Shown one piece after another: positions 1 through 5,971 of a stretch of DNA of 7,437 nt. The position numbers and the translations under genes were made by a program. The notes below the pieces were generated by a model. The model saw nothing but the letters and a program-made list of their open reading frames with translations, was not told the DNA's origin and did no database searches. The stretch is taken from NCBI GenBank assembly GCA_023264135.1, contig JALQSZ010000073.1:1-7437 (forward strand). Direction: 5' to 3'. Within the stretch, counting starts at the first letter, position 1. Every line of letters starts with the position of its first letter. This DNA is from Acidimicrobiales bacterium. GTDB lineage: Bacteria; Actinomycetota; Acidimicrobiia; Acidimicrobiales; Acidimicrobilacustridaceae.

Positions 1-1208
1 ACACTGTTTTCGCCGATGATTTCCGGCGCCAACAAAGGACCAGTCATTGCGTCGAAACCAGTTGCAAAGACAATTGCGTCGAACTCACGAAGGCCGTCGG
101 TTAATTCGATGCCTTCAGGAGTGATGCTCGTGATTGGCGTTGCTCGTAAATCGACGAGCGAGACGTTTGGTCGATTGAACGTCGCGAAATAGTCGGTGTC
201 GAGACACAGTCGCTTTGCGCCGGCGGGGTAGTCCTTCGGGCACAGCAGTTCCGCTGTCTCGGGGTCGGTCACGATCGAACGGATGCGATCGCGCAAATAA
301 TCAGCAACTATTGCATTGGCCGAAGGGTCGATCATGACATCGTTGTAACTGCCGAGGAATCCAAAGAGCATTCCTTCTTCCCAAATCGCGTCGAAACGTT
401 TTGCTCGTTCCTCGGCTGCCACTTCATGGGCCGATTGTTCGGGCGCAGGACCGACGACGCCACCGTGAGACGCTCGCTGATCGGCACGGTGTTCTCGGTA
501 GCGACGTTTGAGCGTTGCGACAGTGTCGGGATCGAGGGGCCCGTTCTGGGCGGGAACGGCGAAGTTGGGCGTGCGTTGGAACACCGTGAGTTGCGCTGCT
601 TGTTTCGCGATGCGGGGAATGCATTGAATGCCTGAAGATCCGGTGCCGATGACTGCAACGCGCTTACCGGTGAAGTCGACGCCTCCGTGGGGCCACTGTG
701 CGGTGTGGTGAAGCTCGCCGGTAAACGAATCGATGCCGTCGATCTCCGGTTGTTTGGCTGCGGAAAGCGCGCCGACCGCCATGACGAGGAAGCGACACGA
801 CCAATGATCACCTTGGTCTGTGGTGACGTTCCACGTACTTGTCGATGCATCCCAGCGGGCGGATGTCATCCGGGTGTTGAACCGGATATCGCGGCGGAGA
901 TCGAAGCGATCGGCAACATGGTTCGCGTACGAAAGAATTTCAGGCTGGGTGGCGTACTTCTCGCTCCAGTCCCATTCCTGCTCAAGTTCAGGATCAAACG
1001 AATACGAGTAATCGAGCGAGCGGATATCGCAGCGGGCACCGGGGTAGCGATTCCACCACCAGGTACCTCCAACATCGTCGGCCGCCTCGATTCCGATCGC
1101 GCTCAGGCCCATGTCTCGCAAGCGATGATGCATGTAGAGACCGGCGAAGCCAGCGCCGACCACGACGACGTCGGTCGATCCTGATTCTGGTTCTGAAGTG
1201 CGCGTCAT
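1..1208 (-). CDS. Type I Baeyer-Villiger monooxygenase (flavin-containing, cyclohexanone monooxygenase-like), C-terminus cut by window edge
   Basis: The reverse strand stays open for 402 codons from an ATG at 1208 down to the left edge. With family members at about 540 residues, roughly 140 are missing. The motifs are textbook: first Rossmann GAGFAG (residues 18-23, FAD), the BVMO motif GGTWWWNRYPGARCD (47-61), second Rossmann GTGSSG (188-193, NADPH), the BVMO fingerprint FxGxxxHxxxW as FTGELHHTAQW (162-172), and FATGFDAMTG (381-390). D61 and R333 (in GAKR) sit where the active-site Asp and Arg of phenylacetone/cyclohexanone monooxygenases lie. The family is cytosolic, uses NADPH and O2, and inserts one oxygen next to a ketone to give an ester or lactone. 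An AGGGGG ribosome binding site at 1213-1218 supports the start. The gene is divergent from a P450 and probably shares its control region. The substrate cannot be read from the sequence. Confidence 0.95.
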   Translation of the reverse strand, partial: MTRTSEPESGSTDVVVVGAGFAGLYMHHRLRDMGLSAIGIEAADDVGGTWWWNRYPGARCDIRSLDYSYSFDPELEQEWDWSEKYATQPEILSYANHVADRFDLRRDIRFNTRMTSARWDASTSTWNVTTDQGDHWSCRFLVMAVGALSAAKQPEIDGIDSFTGELHHTAQWPHGGVDFTGKRVAVIGTGSSGIQCIPRIAKQAAQLTVFQRTPNFAVPAQNGPLDPDTVATLKRRYREHRADQRASHGGVVGPAPEQSAHEVAAEERAKRFDAIWEEGMLFGFLGSYNDVMIDPSANAIVADYLRDRIRSIVTDPETAELLCPKDYPAGAKRLCLDTDYFATFNRPNVSLVDLRATPITSITPEGIELTDGLREFDAIVFATGFDAMTGPLLAPEIIGENS

Positions 1209-1212
1209 GAAT

Positions 1213-1218
1213 CCCCCT
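1213..1218 (-). promoter_or_regulatory. Ribosome binding site of the Baeyer-Villiger monooxygenase
   Basis: Read on the minus strand this is AGGGGG, four bases before the ATG at 1208. It fixes the start of the monooxygenase. The next in-frame ATG (codon 26) lies beyond the GAGFAG FAD motif, so starting there would lose it. Confidence 0.75.
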
Positions 1219-1222
1219 GAGA

Positions 1223-1241
1223 GTGATGACTATGTCACCAC
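1223..1241. promoter_or_regulatory. Candidate operator 1 (imperfect palindrome)
   Basis: GTGATGAC-TAT-GTCACCAC is an inverted repeat whose 8-base arms match at 7 of 8 positions, with a perfect TGAC-TAT-GTCA core. It starts 14 bases upstream of the monooxygenase ATG and abuts its ribosome binding site. A bound protein there would block transcription or initiation of that gene. Size and symmetry suit a dimeric TetR- or GntR-type regulator, but that class assignment is inference and no regulator gene is in the window. Confidence 0.5.
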
Positions 1242-1274
1242 GTCGTCAGTCAATCGGTGGATGCCGGGGCGAAC

Positions 1275-1292
1275 AAGTGACCAAGGTCAGTT
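1275..1292. promoter_or_regulatory. Candidate operator 2 (imperfect palindrome)
   Basis: AAGTGACC-AA-GGTCAGTT has 8-base arms matching at 7 of 8 positions and a perfect TGACC-AA-GGTCA core. It shares the TGAC/GTCA half-site with the palindrome at 1223-1241. Its centre is about 51.5 bp away, close to five helical turns, so both sites would face the same side of the DNA. It ends 77 bases before the P450 start, a plausible promoter position for that gene. Confidence 0.5.
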
Positions 1293-1359
1293 CTCCGAGA
1301 AATCGACGCGAATCGGTGACGGGGTGGGCAAGAATCGCCGAAGAAGAGGCACGACTCTG

Positions 1360-1365
1360 AGGAGG
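1360..1365 (+). promoter_or_regulatory. Ribosome binding site of the P450
   Basis: AGGAGG lies four bases before the ATG at 1370 (with further Gs in between, AGGAGGGG). It is a near-perfect Shine-Dalgarno sequence and decides the P450 start. Confidence 0.8.
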
Positions 1366-1369
1366 GGCA

Positions 1370-2581
1370 ATGACCGCCACCGAGACTCCATATATCAATC
1401 TGCTTGATCCGCAGTTCTACGTGGATCCGTGGGCGGCCTACCGCTGGCTTCGCGACAACGATCCCGTGCACTGGGATCCAATCCACAAATTGTGGGGTAT
1501 CAGTCGCCACGACGACATCATCGAAGTCGAGAAGAACTGGCAGGTGTTTACCTCGATCGAGGGTTCGCGTCCGGCAACTGATCAGCGAGACGACATGTCG
1601 ATGATCAACCGCGACGATCCCGAACACCAGCAACAACGAATGCTTGTGGCGCGCCAATTCACGCCGAGAGCCGTGAAGCAACTTGAAGACAAAATTCGCT
1701 CAGTTGTCACTGAACTCATCGATGCGGTCGCGCAGGAAGGACGATGTGAAGCGGTCGAAGCACTCGCGTCGCCGCTGCCGGCAATCTTGATCGGCGAGAA
1801 GCTTGGGTTTCCCCGCGAGATGTGGCCAAAGGTTCGTGAGTGGTCGGAGATCACAATGTTCGAGTCGGGCCAAAATCCACCCGATGGCTCGCCACAGCCC
1901 TATTCCGAGCGTTCTACGAATGCGATCATGGAATTTGCCGCGGCCACGATGGAACTCATCGCCCAGCGACGCGCCGAGCCCAAAGACGATCTCATCTCGA
2001 TCTGGTGTCACACCGATCAAGGCGGCGAAAAGTGGGACGACGGAAAGATCATCTCCGAGTGTCTTCTTGTTCTCGATGGAGGCGCCGAGACCACTCGGTC
2101 AGTTATTGGCGCCATCATCCGTGAATTGGCGTTGCAGCAAGATCAAAAGCAACTCCTTGTCGAGAACCCCGAACTGCTCTCCGAAACTGCGGTAGAGGAA
2201 TTCATTCGATGGGTATCGCCGGTTCTCAATATGCGCCGCACGCTTACCGGGGACTATGAGTTCCGTGGAAAGCAGATGCACGCTGGAGATGAAGTCATCG
2301 TGATGTATGCATCGGGAAATCGTGATGAACGCGTTTTCAGCAATCCCGATCGTTTCGATGTCACCCGTTCACCCAACAATCACGTGGGTTTCGGATTCGG
2401 CACGCATTTCTGTCTTGGTTCCTCGCTGGCTCGAATTGAAATTCGGATCATGTTCGAAGAGCTCCTCAAACGGATTCCCGATTGGCGACTCGTTCCTGGA
2501 ACAGAACCCAAGATCATGGGAGCGACCTTTGCTCGGGCCTATGACCGGGTAGAAATCGAATTCACACCCGAAAATCGCTAG
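1370..2581 (+). CDS. Cytochrome P450 monooxygenase, CYP142/CYP125-like
   Basis: This is a complete 403-residue soluble bacterial P450, normal length for the class and without a membrane anchor. Visible landmarks are the C-helix HxxxR (H86-R90), the I-helix oxygen-activation motif GGAETT (237-242), the K-helix ExxR (E277-R280), and the haem loop FGFGTHFCLG (341-350) with C348 as thiolate ligand. From memory of the family, the region around RRTLTGDYEF, the DRFDVTRSPN stretch and the haem loop resemble mycobacterial CYP142, which oxidises the cholesterol side-chain terminus. CYP125 and CYP124 are alternatives, and the real substrate is unknown. Such enzymes take electrons from a ferredoxin and ferredoxin reductase; neither is encoded here. 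The gene is divergent from the Baeyer-Villiger monooxygenase and probably co-regulated with it. The strong AGGAGG at 1360-1365 supports the start. Confidence 0.95.
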   Translation: MTATETPYINLLDPQFYVDPWAAYRWLRDNDPVHWDPIHKLWGISRHDDIIEVEKNWQVFTSIEGSRPATDQRDDMSMINRDDPEHQQQRMLVARQFTPRAVKQLEDKIRSVVTELIDAVAQEGRCEAVEALASPLPAILIGEKLGFPREMWPKVREWSEITMFESGQNPPDGSPQPYSERSTNAIMEFAAATMELIAQRRAEPKDDLISIWCHTDQGGEKWDDGKIISECLLVLDGGAETTRSVIGAIIRELALQQDQKQLLVENPELLSETAVEEFIRWVSPVLNMRRTLTGDYEFRGKQMHAGDEVIVMYASGNRDERVFSNPDRFDVTRSPNNHVGFGFGTHFCLGSSLARIEIRIMFEELLKRIPDWRLVPGTEPKIMGATFARAYDRVEIEFTPENR

Positions 2582-2598
2582 CGGAAGTGGCGGAGCGT

Positions 2599-2623
2599 CC
2601 CCGAAAACAAGTGACGTTCGGGG
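2599..2623 (+). terminator. Hairpin after the P450: weak terminator or leader structure
   Basis: CCCCGAA (2599-2605) pairs perfectly with TTCGGGG (2617-2623) around an 11-base loop. It lies 18 bases past the P450 stop and ends 13 bases before the next ATG. There is no T-tract directly after it, only CTCTTT a few bases on, so an intrinsic terminator is only possible. Its 3' arm also contains the only G-rich stretch upstream of the membrane-protein gene, so it could instead affect that gene's translation. Confidence 0.35.
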
Positions 2624-2636
2624 CAGACTCTTTGCC

Positions 2637-3986
2637 ATGACTTCGACAACTCCTGAATCGGAAACCGACTCCTCGGCTTCGACGAAGAAGCCCGCAGGAC
2701 GCGGCCGCCGCATCGCTGTTGCGCTCATCCTGCTCCTTGCCTCTGTGCTTTTGCTTGGCACGGCCGCCGATGTCTGGGTGAAGCGTCAGGTTCTCAGCAC
2801 GCCTAAGTGGGTTGCCGCCAGCGACAAGATTCTGGCGAATCCAAAGGTGCAGGACGCATTGGCGACCTACATCGTCGACGAGATTTATTCGAACGTCGAT
2901 GTCCAAAAGGAACTGGCCGAGAAACTCCCTGAAGGTTGGAAGGGCATCGCCGGCCCAATCGCTGCTGGCATTCGCACGCCAGCTACCTCTGCGGTCGACA
3001 AGATTCTTTCCTCGGATCAGGTCGCAAAGATTTGGCACACCGTCAATGAGAAGGCGCATCAAACTCTTGTCAATGTTCTTGAGGACAAGACAAAGATCGG
3101 TTCCACCAAAGACGGCAAGGTCACCTTGGACGTCGGTGAAATCGTGCGAATCGTTGGCACCGATCTCGGACTTCCGTCATCGGTCATGGACAAAGTCCCT
3201 TCGAATGTCGGTCAGATCACCATTTTCGAATCAAGCTCTTTAGCGACGATTCAAAAGGCGGTGAAGGTCCTCAATATTCTTGGGCCAGTCCTGTTCGTGG
3301 TGATTGTGGCTCTCTATTCACTTGCGGTTTGGCTGGCTCGTGGTCGCCGTCGCCTCACACTTCGAAATGTCGGTTGGTCGATCATCGTCGTGGGCATTCT
3401 CTTGATCACGATCCGACGCGTGACTGGCAACTACGTGGAATCGATTATTTCGAACGCGCAATACAGCGTGGCCGGGAAGATCATCTTCGGAATTCTCTCG
3501 GAATTGCTGTTTGACACCGCATGGGTGTTGATTTCGTGGGGCGCAATCATCGTCGCCGGAATGCTCATCATTGGCCCGAGCCGTATTGCTGTCTGGGCCC
3601 GACGCACGGTCGCTCCGTTGTTTAACGCAGAACCCATCATCTTCTGGGTGAGCGCCGCGGTTCTCTACCTGCTCGTACTGTTCTTCGTCCCGTCACCAGC
3701 GCTTCGCTTGTGGTGGTCGGTGATCATCATTGGCATCGTTGTTGCGCTGGGTCTCGAATTCCTTCGCCGTCGGTCAATCGTTGAATTCCCCGAGGCTCAT
3801 CTCGACATCGAGCTCGACGGAGTGAAGGAGTCAGTCTCGAAGTCGTGGTCGAGCGTGAAGTCGCGATTCGCTCACAACTCGTCGGGCGATCATGTTGAAC
3901 AGTTGCAAAAGCTGAGTGAACTGCATTCGTCGGGAGCGCTTTCCGACGAAGAATTCGCAGCAGCGAAAGCAAAATTGCTCGGCTAA
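2637..3986 (+). CDS. Six-helix integral membrane protein with C-terminal SHOCT motif, function unknown
   Basis: This 449-residue protein has a short charged cytoplasmic N-terminus (1-25, with KK and RGRR) and a first membrane segment at about 26-46. A soluble domain of about 160 residues follows, probably outside the cell, then five more hydrophobic segments near 211-233, 247-263, 293-313, 334-352 and 359-376. The positive cluster RGRRR after the second segment supports an inside orientation there. The tail is soluble and ends in a SHOCT-type motif (about 421-448: LQKLSEL, then GALSDEEF and AKAKLL), a short helical module found at protein ends and thought to mediate oligomerisation. The layout resembles uncharacterised actinobacterial membrane proteins whose external domain begins with a similar WV-R, then NPKVQDAL-like stretch. 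No catalytic motif was seen. It starts 55 bases after the P450 without a clear Shine-Dalgarno; GGGG at 2620-2623 is 13 bases away. Whether it belongs to the oxygenase locus is open. Confidence 0.85.
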   Translation: MTSTTPESETDSSASTKKPAGRGRRIAVALILLLASVLLLGTAADVWVKRQVLSTPKWVAASDKILANPKVQDALATYIVDEIYSNVDVQKELAEKLPEGWKGIAGPIAAGIRTPATSAVDKILSSDQVAKIWHTVNEKAHQTLVNVLEDKTKIGSTKDGKVTLDVGEIVRIVGTDLGLPSSVMDKVPSNVGQITIFESSSLATIQKAVKVLNILGPVLFVVIVALYSLAVWLARGRRRLTLRNVGWSIIVVGILLITIRRVTGNYVESIISNAQYSVAGKIIFGILSELLFDTAWVLISWGAIIVAGMLIIGPSRIAVWARRTVAPLFNAEPIIFWVSAAVLYLLVLFFVPSPALRLWWSVIIIGIVVALGLEFLRRRSIVEFPEAHLDIELDGVKESVSKSWSSVKSRFAHNSSGDHVEQLQKLSELHSSGALSDEEFAAAKAKLLG

Positions 3987-4016
3987 GTGAGTTTCAGGGC
4001 TTGTTGAACTGTCACT
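3986..4016. terminator. Possible bidirectional terminator between convergent genes
   Basis: AGTGA (3986-3990) pairs with TCACT (4012-4016), extended inward by GTT/AAC and CA/TG pairs with small bulges around the loop 3997-4004. The structure spans the 25-base gap and touches both stop codons of the convergent genes, the expected place for a shared terminator. The stem is interrupted and has no T-tract, so support is weak. Confidence 0.25.
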
Positions 4017-4437
4017 CGGAAAATTCGAAGATGCGATGAAGTCGCGTCAGTCGAAGTGAACTGATCTTCCAACCGGCATCGGTCCGCACATAGGACTCGT
4101 GGTAGTGGCCGTAGCCGTGGAGATACTTGATGGGGTGGCCTTCGGGCCACCACAACTCGTCTTCCATGGCCCAAATGCCAGTGGCATGGTCATCGTCAAC
4201 GAACGTGATCTCGGGCATATGGCCGTGATGGACCGTCGTGACCTCACCAATCTGCTCAATCAAAAACGGCAGGTAGGTGTCAACGCCATCGATAACGGTG
4301 CCACTGTCTTCACTCGTATCGATGCGCACATCGTCGGTGAAAACTTCGCGTAGTTGGTCCCATTGTTTGGTGTCCATCAGGCGGAAATAGCGCGACTTGA
4401 GCTGGTGAAGCTGGTCGAGGTCGGATGCCGTAGTCAT
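4012..4437 (-). CDS. SnoaL-like / NTF2-fold protein
   Basis: This 141-residue protein has the size and pattern of the SnoaL-like cone-shaped alpha+beta fold. An N-terminal helix carries Y17, D22 and W26 (YFRLMD...WDQL), followed by FTDDV (33-37), a central HHGH (70-73), and a C-terminal strand pair around GHYHESYVRTDAGWKISSLRL. Members are isomerases, dehydratases, hydrolases or small-ligand binders, so the activity cannot be named; the histidines and D22 are plausible pocket residues. The ATG at 4437 was chosen because it overlaps the stop of the upstream SDR as ATGA (4434-4437), a standard translational-coupling arrangement. A GTG two codons earlier (4443) is possible. The tight coupling suggests that it works on the SDR's substrate or product. 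Confidence 0.88.
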   Translation of the reverse strand: MTTASDLDQLHQLKSRYFRLMDTKQWDQLREVFTDDVRIDTSEDSGTVIDGVDTYLPFLIEQIGEVTTVHHGHMPEITFVDDDHATGIWAMEDELWWPEGHPIKYLHGYGHYHESYVRTDAGWKISSLRLTRLHRIFEFSE

Positions 4438-5147
4438 GACCACAACGTGCCGTTATCGACAACGAGAGACGCCCCCGTTGTGGTGCTTGCGGCATCCGAT
4501 GCAAGATGCGCGATTGCTTCGGCAATTTTGATCGGCGCCATCATGCCGGGAAGCACGCCCATCATCTTCGGGAAATGGCTGAAGTCGATATCGCCTTTGA
4601 TATTCGAAAGTGCATTTGTCGACATCGCCGTATCGACACCACCTGGGCACACAAGGTTCACTCGGATGCCATCGGCAGCGAGTTCGACGGCAAGCGCCTT
4701 CATGAACATGATCAAACCCGCCTTCGAGGCGCAGTACGACGAGTTGTAGGGCTGGCCTTGAAGGCCGGAAATGGAGCCGACGGTGACGATGTTGCCGGTC
4801 GACGCCCGCAGGTGCGGAAGGGCTGCTTGGGTGACGAGCATCGGTCCAGTGAGATTGACGGCGAGATGTCGATTCCAGAGCTCAAGGGTGATGTCATCGA
4901 TTTTCGAGAACCAATTCACGCCGGCAACGTTGGTCAGGACATCGAGGCCACCGAGTTCCTGGATGGCGGCCTCCATCGCTGCGGTGACCGACGCAGGGTC
5001 GGTGACATCGCAATAGGCGACACCCTCAGCCTCGGCGACATCGACGCCCACGACATGAGCGCCTTCGTCTCGGAAGAGCTGCGCGGTCGCTTCGCCGATA
5101 CCTGCTGCTGCACCGGTGACAAAAATTCGTTTCCCTGTAAATCGCAT
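4434..5147 (-). CDS. Short-chain dehydrogenase/reductase, classical type, probably NAD(H)-dependent
   Basis: This 237-residue protein is a complete classical SDR. It has the cofactor motif TGAAAGIG (11-18), D36 at the end of the second strand (GVDVA), which normally favours NAD(H) over NADP(H), the CDVTD segment (46-50), NVAG (73-76, usually NNAG), N98, S125, and YCASK with Y138 and K142. N98-S125-Y138-K142 form the full catalytic tetrad. CPGGVDT (about 170-176) and the GASLVVDNG C-terminus are also typical. It should interconvert a secondary alcohol and a ketone in the cytosol. It is first in a two-gene minus-strand unit with the SnoaL-like protein (4-base overlap) and divergent from the aldolase gene. 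The ATG at 5147 directly precedes the conserved first strand, though the ribosome binding site is weak (GAG only). Motifs do not reveal the substrate. Confidence 0.95.
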   Translation of the reverse strand: MRFTGKRIFVTGAAAGIGEATAQLFRDEGAHVVGVDVAEAEGVAYCDVTDPASVTAAMEAAIQELGGLDVLTNVAGVNWFSKIDDITLELWNRHLAVNLTGPMLVTQAALPHLRASTGNIVTVGSISGLQGQPYNSSYCASKAGLIMFMKALAVELAADGIRVNLVCPGGVDTAMSTNALSNIKGDIDFSHFPKMMGVLPGMMAPIKIAEAIAHLASDAASTTTGASLVVDNGTLWS

Positions 5148-5219
5148 GGGCGGACTCTAGTGTCGGGGGATTCGTTGTTGCTTCGTCCCTGCGGGCCGAA
5201 TGCGTTCAGGAGGTTCGCT
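5148..5219. promoter_or_regulatory. Divergent intergenic region between SDR and aldolase
   Basis: These 72 bases must carry the start signals for two divergent units. Nothing resembling a good -35/-10 pair was found on either strand. TTGTTG (5175-5180) is the nearest thing to a plus-strand -35, but GAATGC at the correct distance is a poor -10. The palindromes seen in the other divergent region are not present here. Confidence 0.4.
5208..5213 (+). promoter_or_regulatory. Ribosome binding site of the aldolase-family gene
   Basis: A perfect AGGAGG stands six bases before the ATG at 5220. It decides the start, because the same frame stays open far upstream across the opposite-strand SDR gene. 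Confidence 0.85.
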
Positions 5220-5963
5220 ATGGGTTTCACGCCGTCACCAGACCAACTCCTTCCGGAGCTGACCCTTCGACAAGAGTTTGTGGTGCTGGCTCGCGCATTG
5301 TGGCGCGAAGGGTATGCCGACCATTTGGCCGGACACATCACGGTGAACATGGGTGACGGCACGCTGCTGTGCAATCCGTGGTTCATTACGTGGGATGAAC
5401 TTCGACCCTCGCAGCTCATTCGAATCGATCTCGAAGGAAACGTGGTCGAAGGGGAGTGGCCAGCGCCGCTGGGCATTCCGTTGCATCTCGAACTGCACAA
5501 ACTTCGCGAAGACGTTGGGGTGGCAATGCACAGCCACCCGTTGTACGGAACGGTGTGGGCCGATATGGGCGAGATCCCTCCGATTTACGACCAAAGCTCA
5601 GGACTCGGAGGTGGCGGCGACCTCGTACTGATTGATGAGTACGGCGGGGGAGTCGATAACTCTTCAGCGGCGCGCGATGCCGTCGTGGCGATGGGATCGG
5701 CGAACCTCGCATTACTCGGTGGTCACGGCGTGTTTGTTCTTGGCTCGACAATTCGCGCGGTGCATCAACGCGCTGTTGCGCTTGAGCAGCGATGCCAACG
5801 CGCTTGGCATATTCGGGCTGCTGGCGGTCGTTCCGAATCCGTGGTTCCCGAATGGTGGATCGAACGTGGTCGTCAGAGCGATGGCAACGGGTTCATCGGA
5901 TTCTGGGAAGCGATGGCACGACTCGAACTTCGCGCTGATCCGTCGATTCTCGAAGAGAAGTAG
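5220..5963 (+). CDS. Class II aldolase/adducin-family protein
   Basis: This 247-residue protein fits the class II aldolase fold, a zinc-dependent family that includes fuculose-phosphate aldolase and ribulose-phosphate 4-epimerase. Landmarks are DHLAGHITV (34-42), the NPWFITWDEL segment (52-61), E91, the metal-binding HSHP (H104 and H106) and GGHGVFV with the third metal histidine H169. All three expected Zn ligands are present, so it is probably an active enzyme rather than a structural adducin relative. Known members cleave or form a C-C bond next to a hydroxyl, or epimerise or decarboxylate; which applies here cannot be told. The phosphate-sugar specificity of the best-known members should not be assumed, because similar actinobacterial proteins occur beside lipid and steroid genes. 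It is followed after 8 bases by the molybdopterin oxidoreductase, forming a likely operon, and is divergent from the SDR. Confidence 0.9.
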   Translation: MGFTPSPDQLLPELTLRQEFVVLARALWREGYADHLAGHITVNMGDGTLLCNPWFITWDELRPSQLIRIDLEGNVVEGEWPAPLGIPLHLELHKLREDVGVAMHSHPLYGTVWADMGEIPPIYDQSSGLGGGGDLVLIDEYGGGVDNSSAARDAVVAMGSANLALLGGHGVFVLGSTIRAVHQRAVALEQRCQRAWHIRAAGGRSESVVPEWWIERGRQSDGNGFIGFWEAMARLELRADPSILEEK

Positions 5964-5971
5964 CGAATCGC

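Larger units (their letters stand above)
1209..1369. promoter_or_regulatory. Divergent control region between Baeyer-Villiger monooxygenase and P450
   Basis: These 161 noncoding bases separate two divergent oxygenase genes and must hold both promoters. No convincing -35/-10 pair was found. The best -35 on the minus strand is TTGACT (1248-1253), followed after 15 bases by a poor TAGTCA (1227-1232). Two palindromes, listed separately, dominate the region. Confidence 0.6.

Noticed and set aside
332..850. 172-codon minus-strand open frame
   Set aside because: It is an alternative frame inside the Baeyer-Villiger monooxygenase, whose own frame carries the Rossmann and fingerprint motifs. The translation is Ser/Pro/Arg-rich and motif-free.
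687..1184. 165-codon plus-strand open frame
   Set aside because: It lies antisense to the N-terminal half of the Baeyer-Villiger monooxygenase, which is firmly identified by motifs.
1209..1369. KstR/KstR2 cholesterol-regulator sites near the P450
   Set aside because: The palindromes have TGAC/GTCA half-sites and do not fit the AAC-N2-GTT core of KstR or the CAAG-N2-CTTG core of KstR2 as I know them.
4438..4443. GTG start two codons upstream for the SnoaL-like protein
   Set aside because: It is possible, but the ATG at 4437 gives the classic ATGA coupling overlap and is the simpler start.
5161..5207. ATTCG...CGAAT and GGGA...TCCC inverted repeats between SDR and aldolase
   Set aside because: The arms are only 4-5 bases with long spacers, well within chance for this base composition.
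4506..5219. Upstream extension of the aldolase reading frame, open for 238 more codons
   Set aside because: It runs antisense through the SDR gene, which has all catalytic motifs. The extension has no recognisable domain, and a perfect AGGAGG precedes the ATG at 5220.
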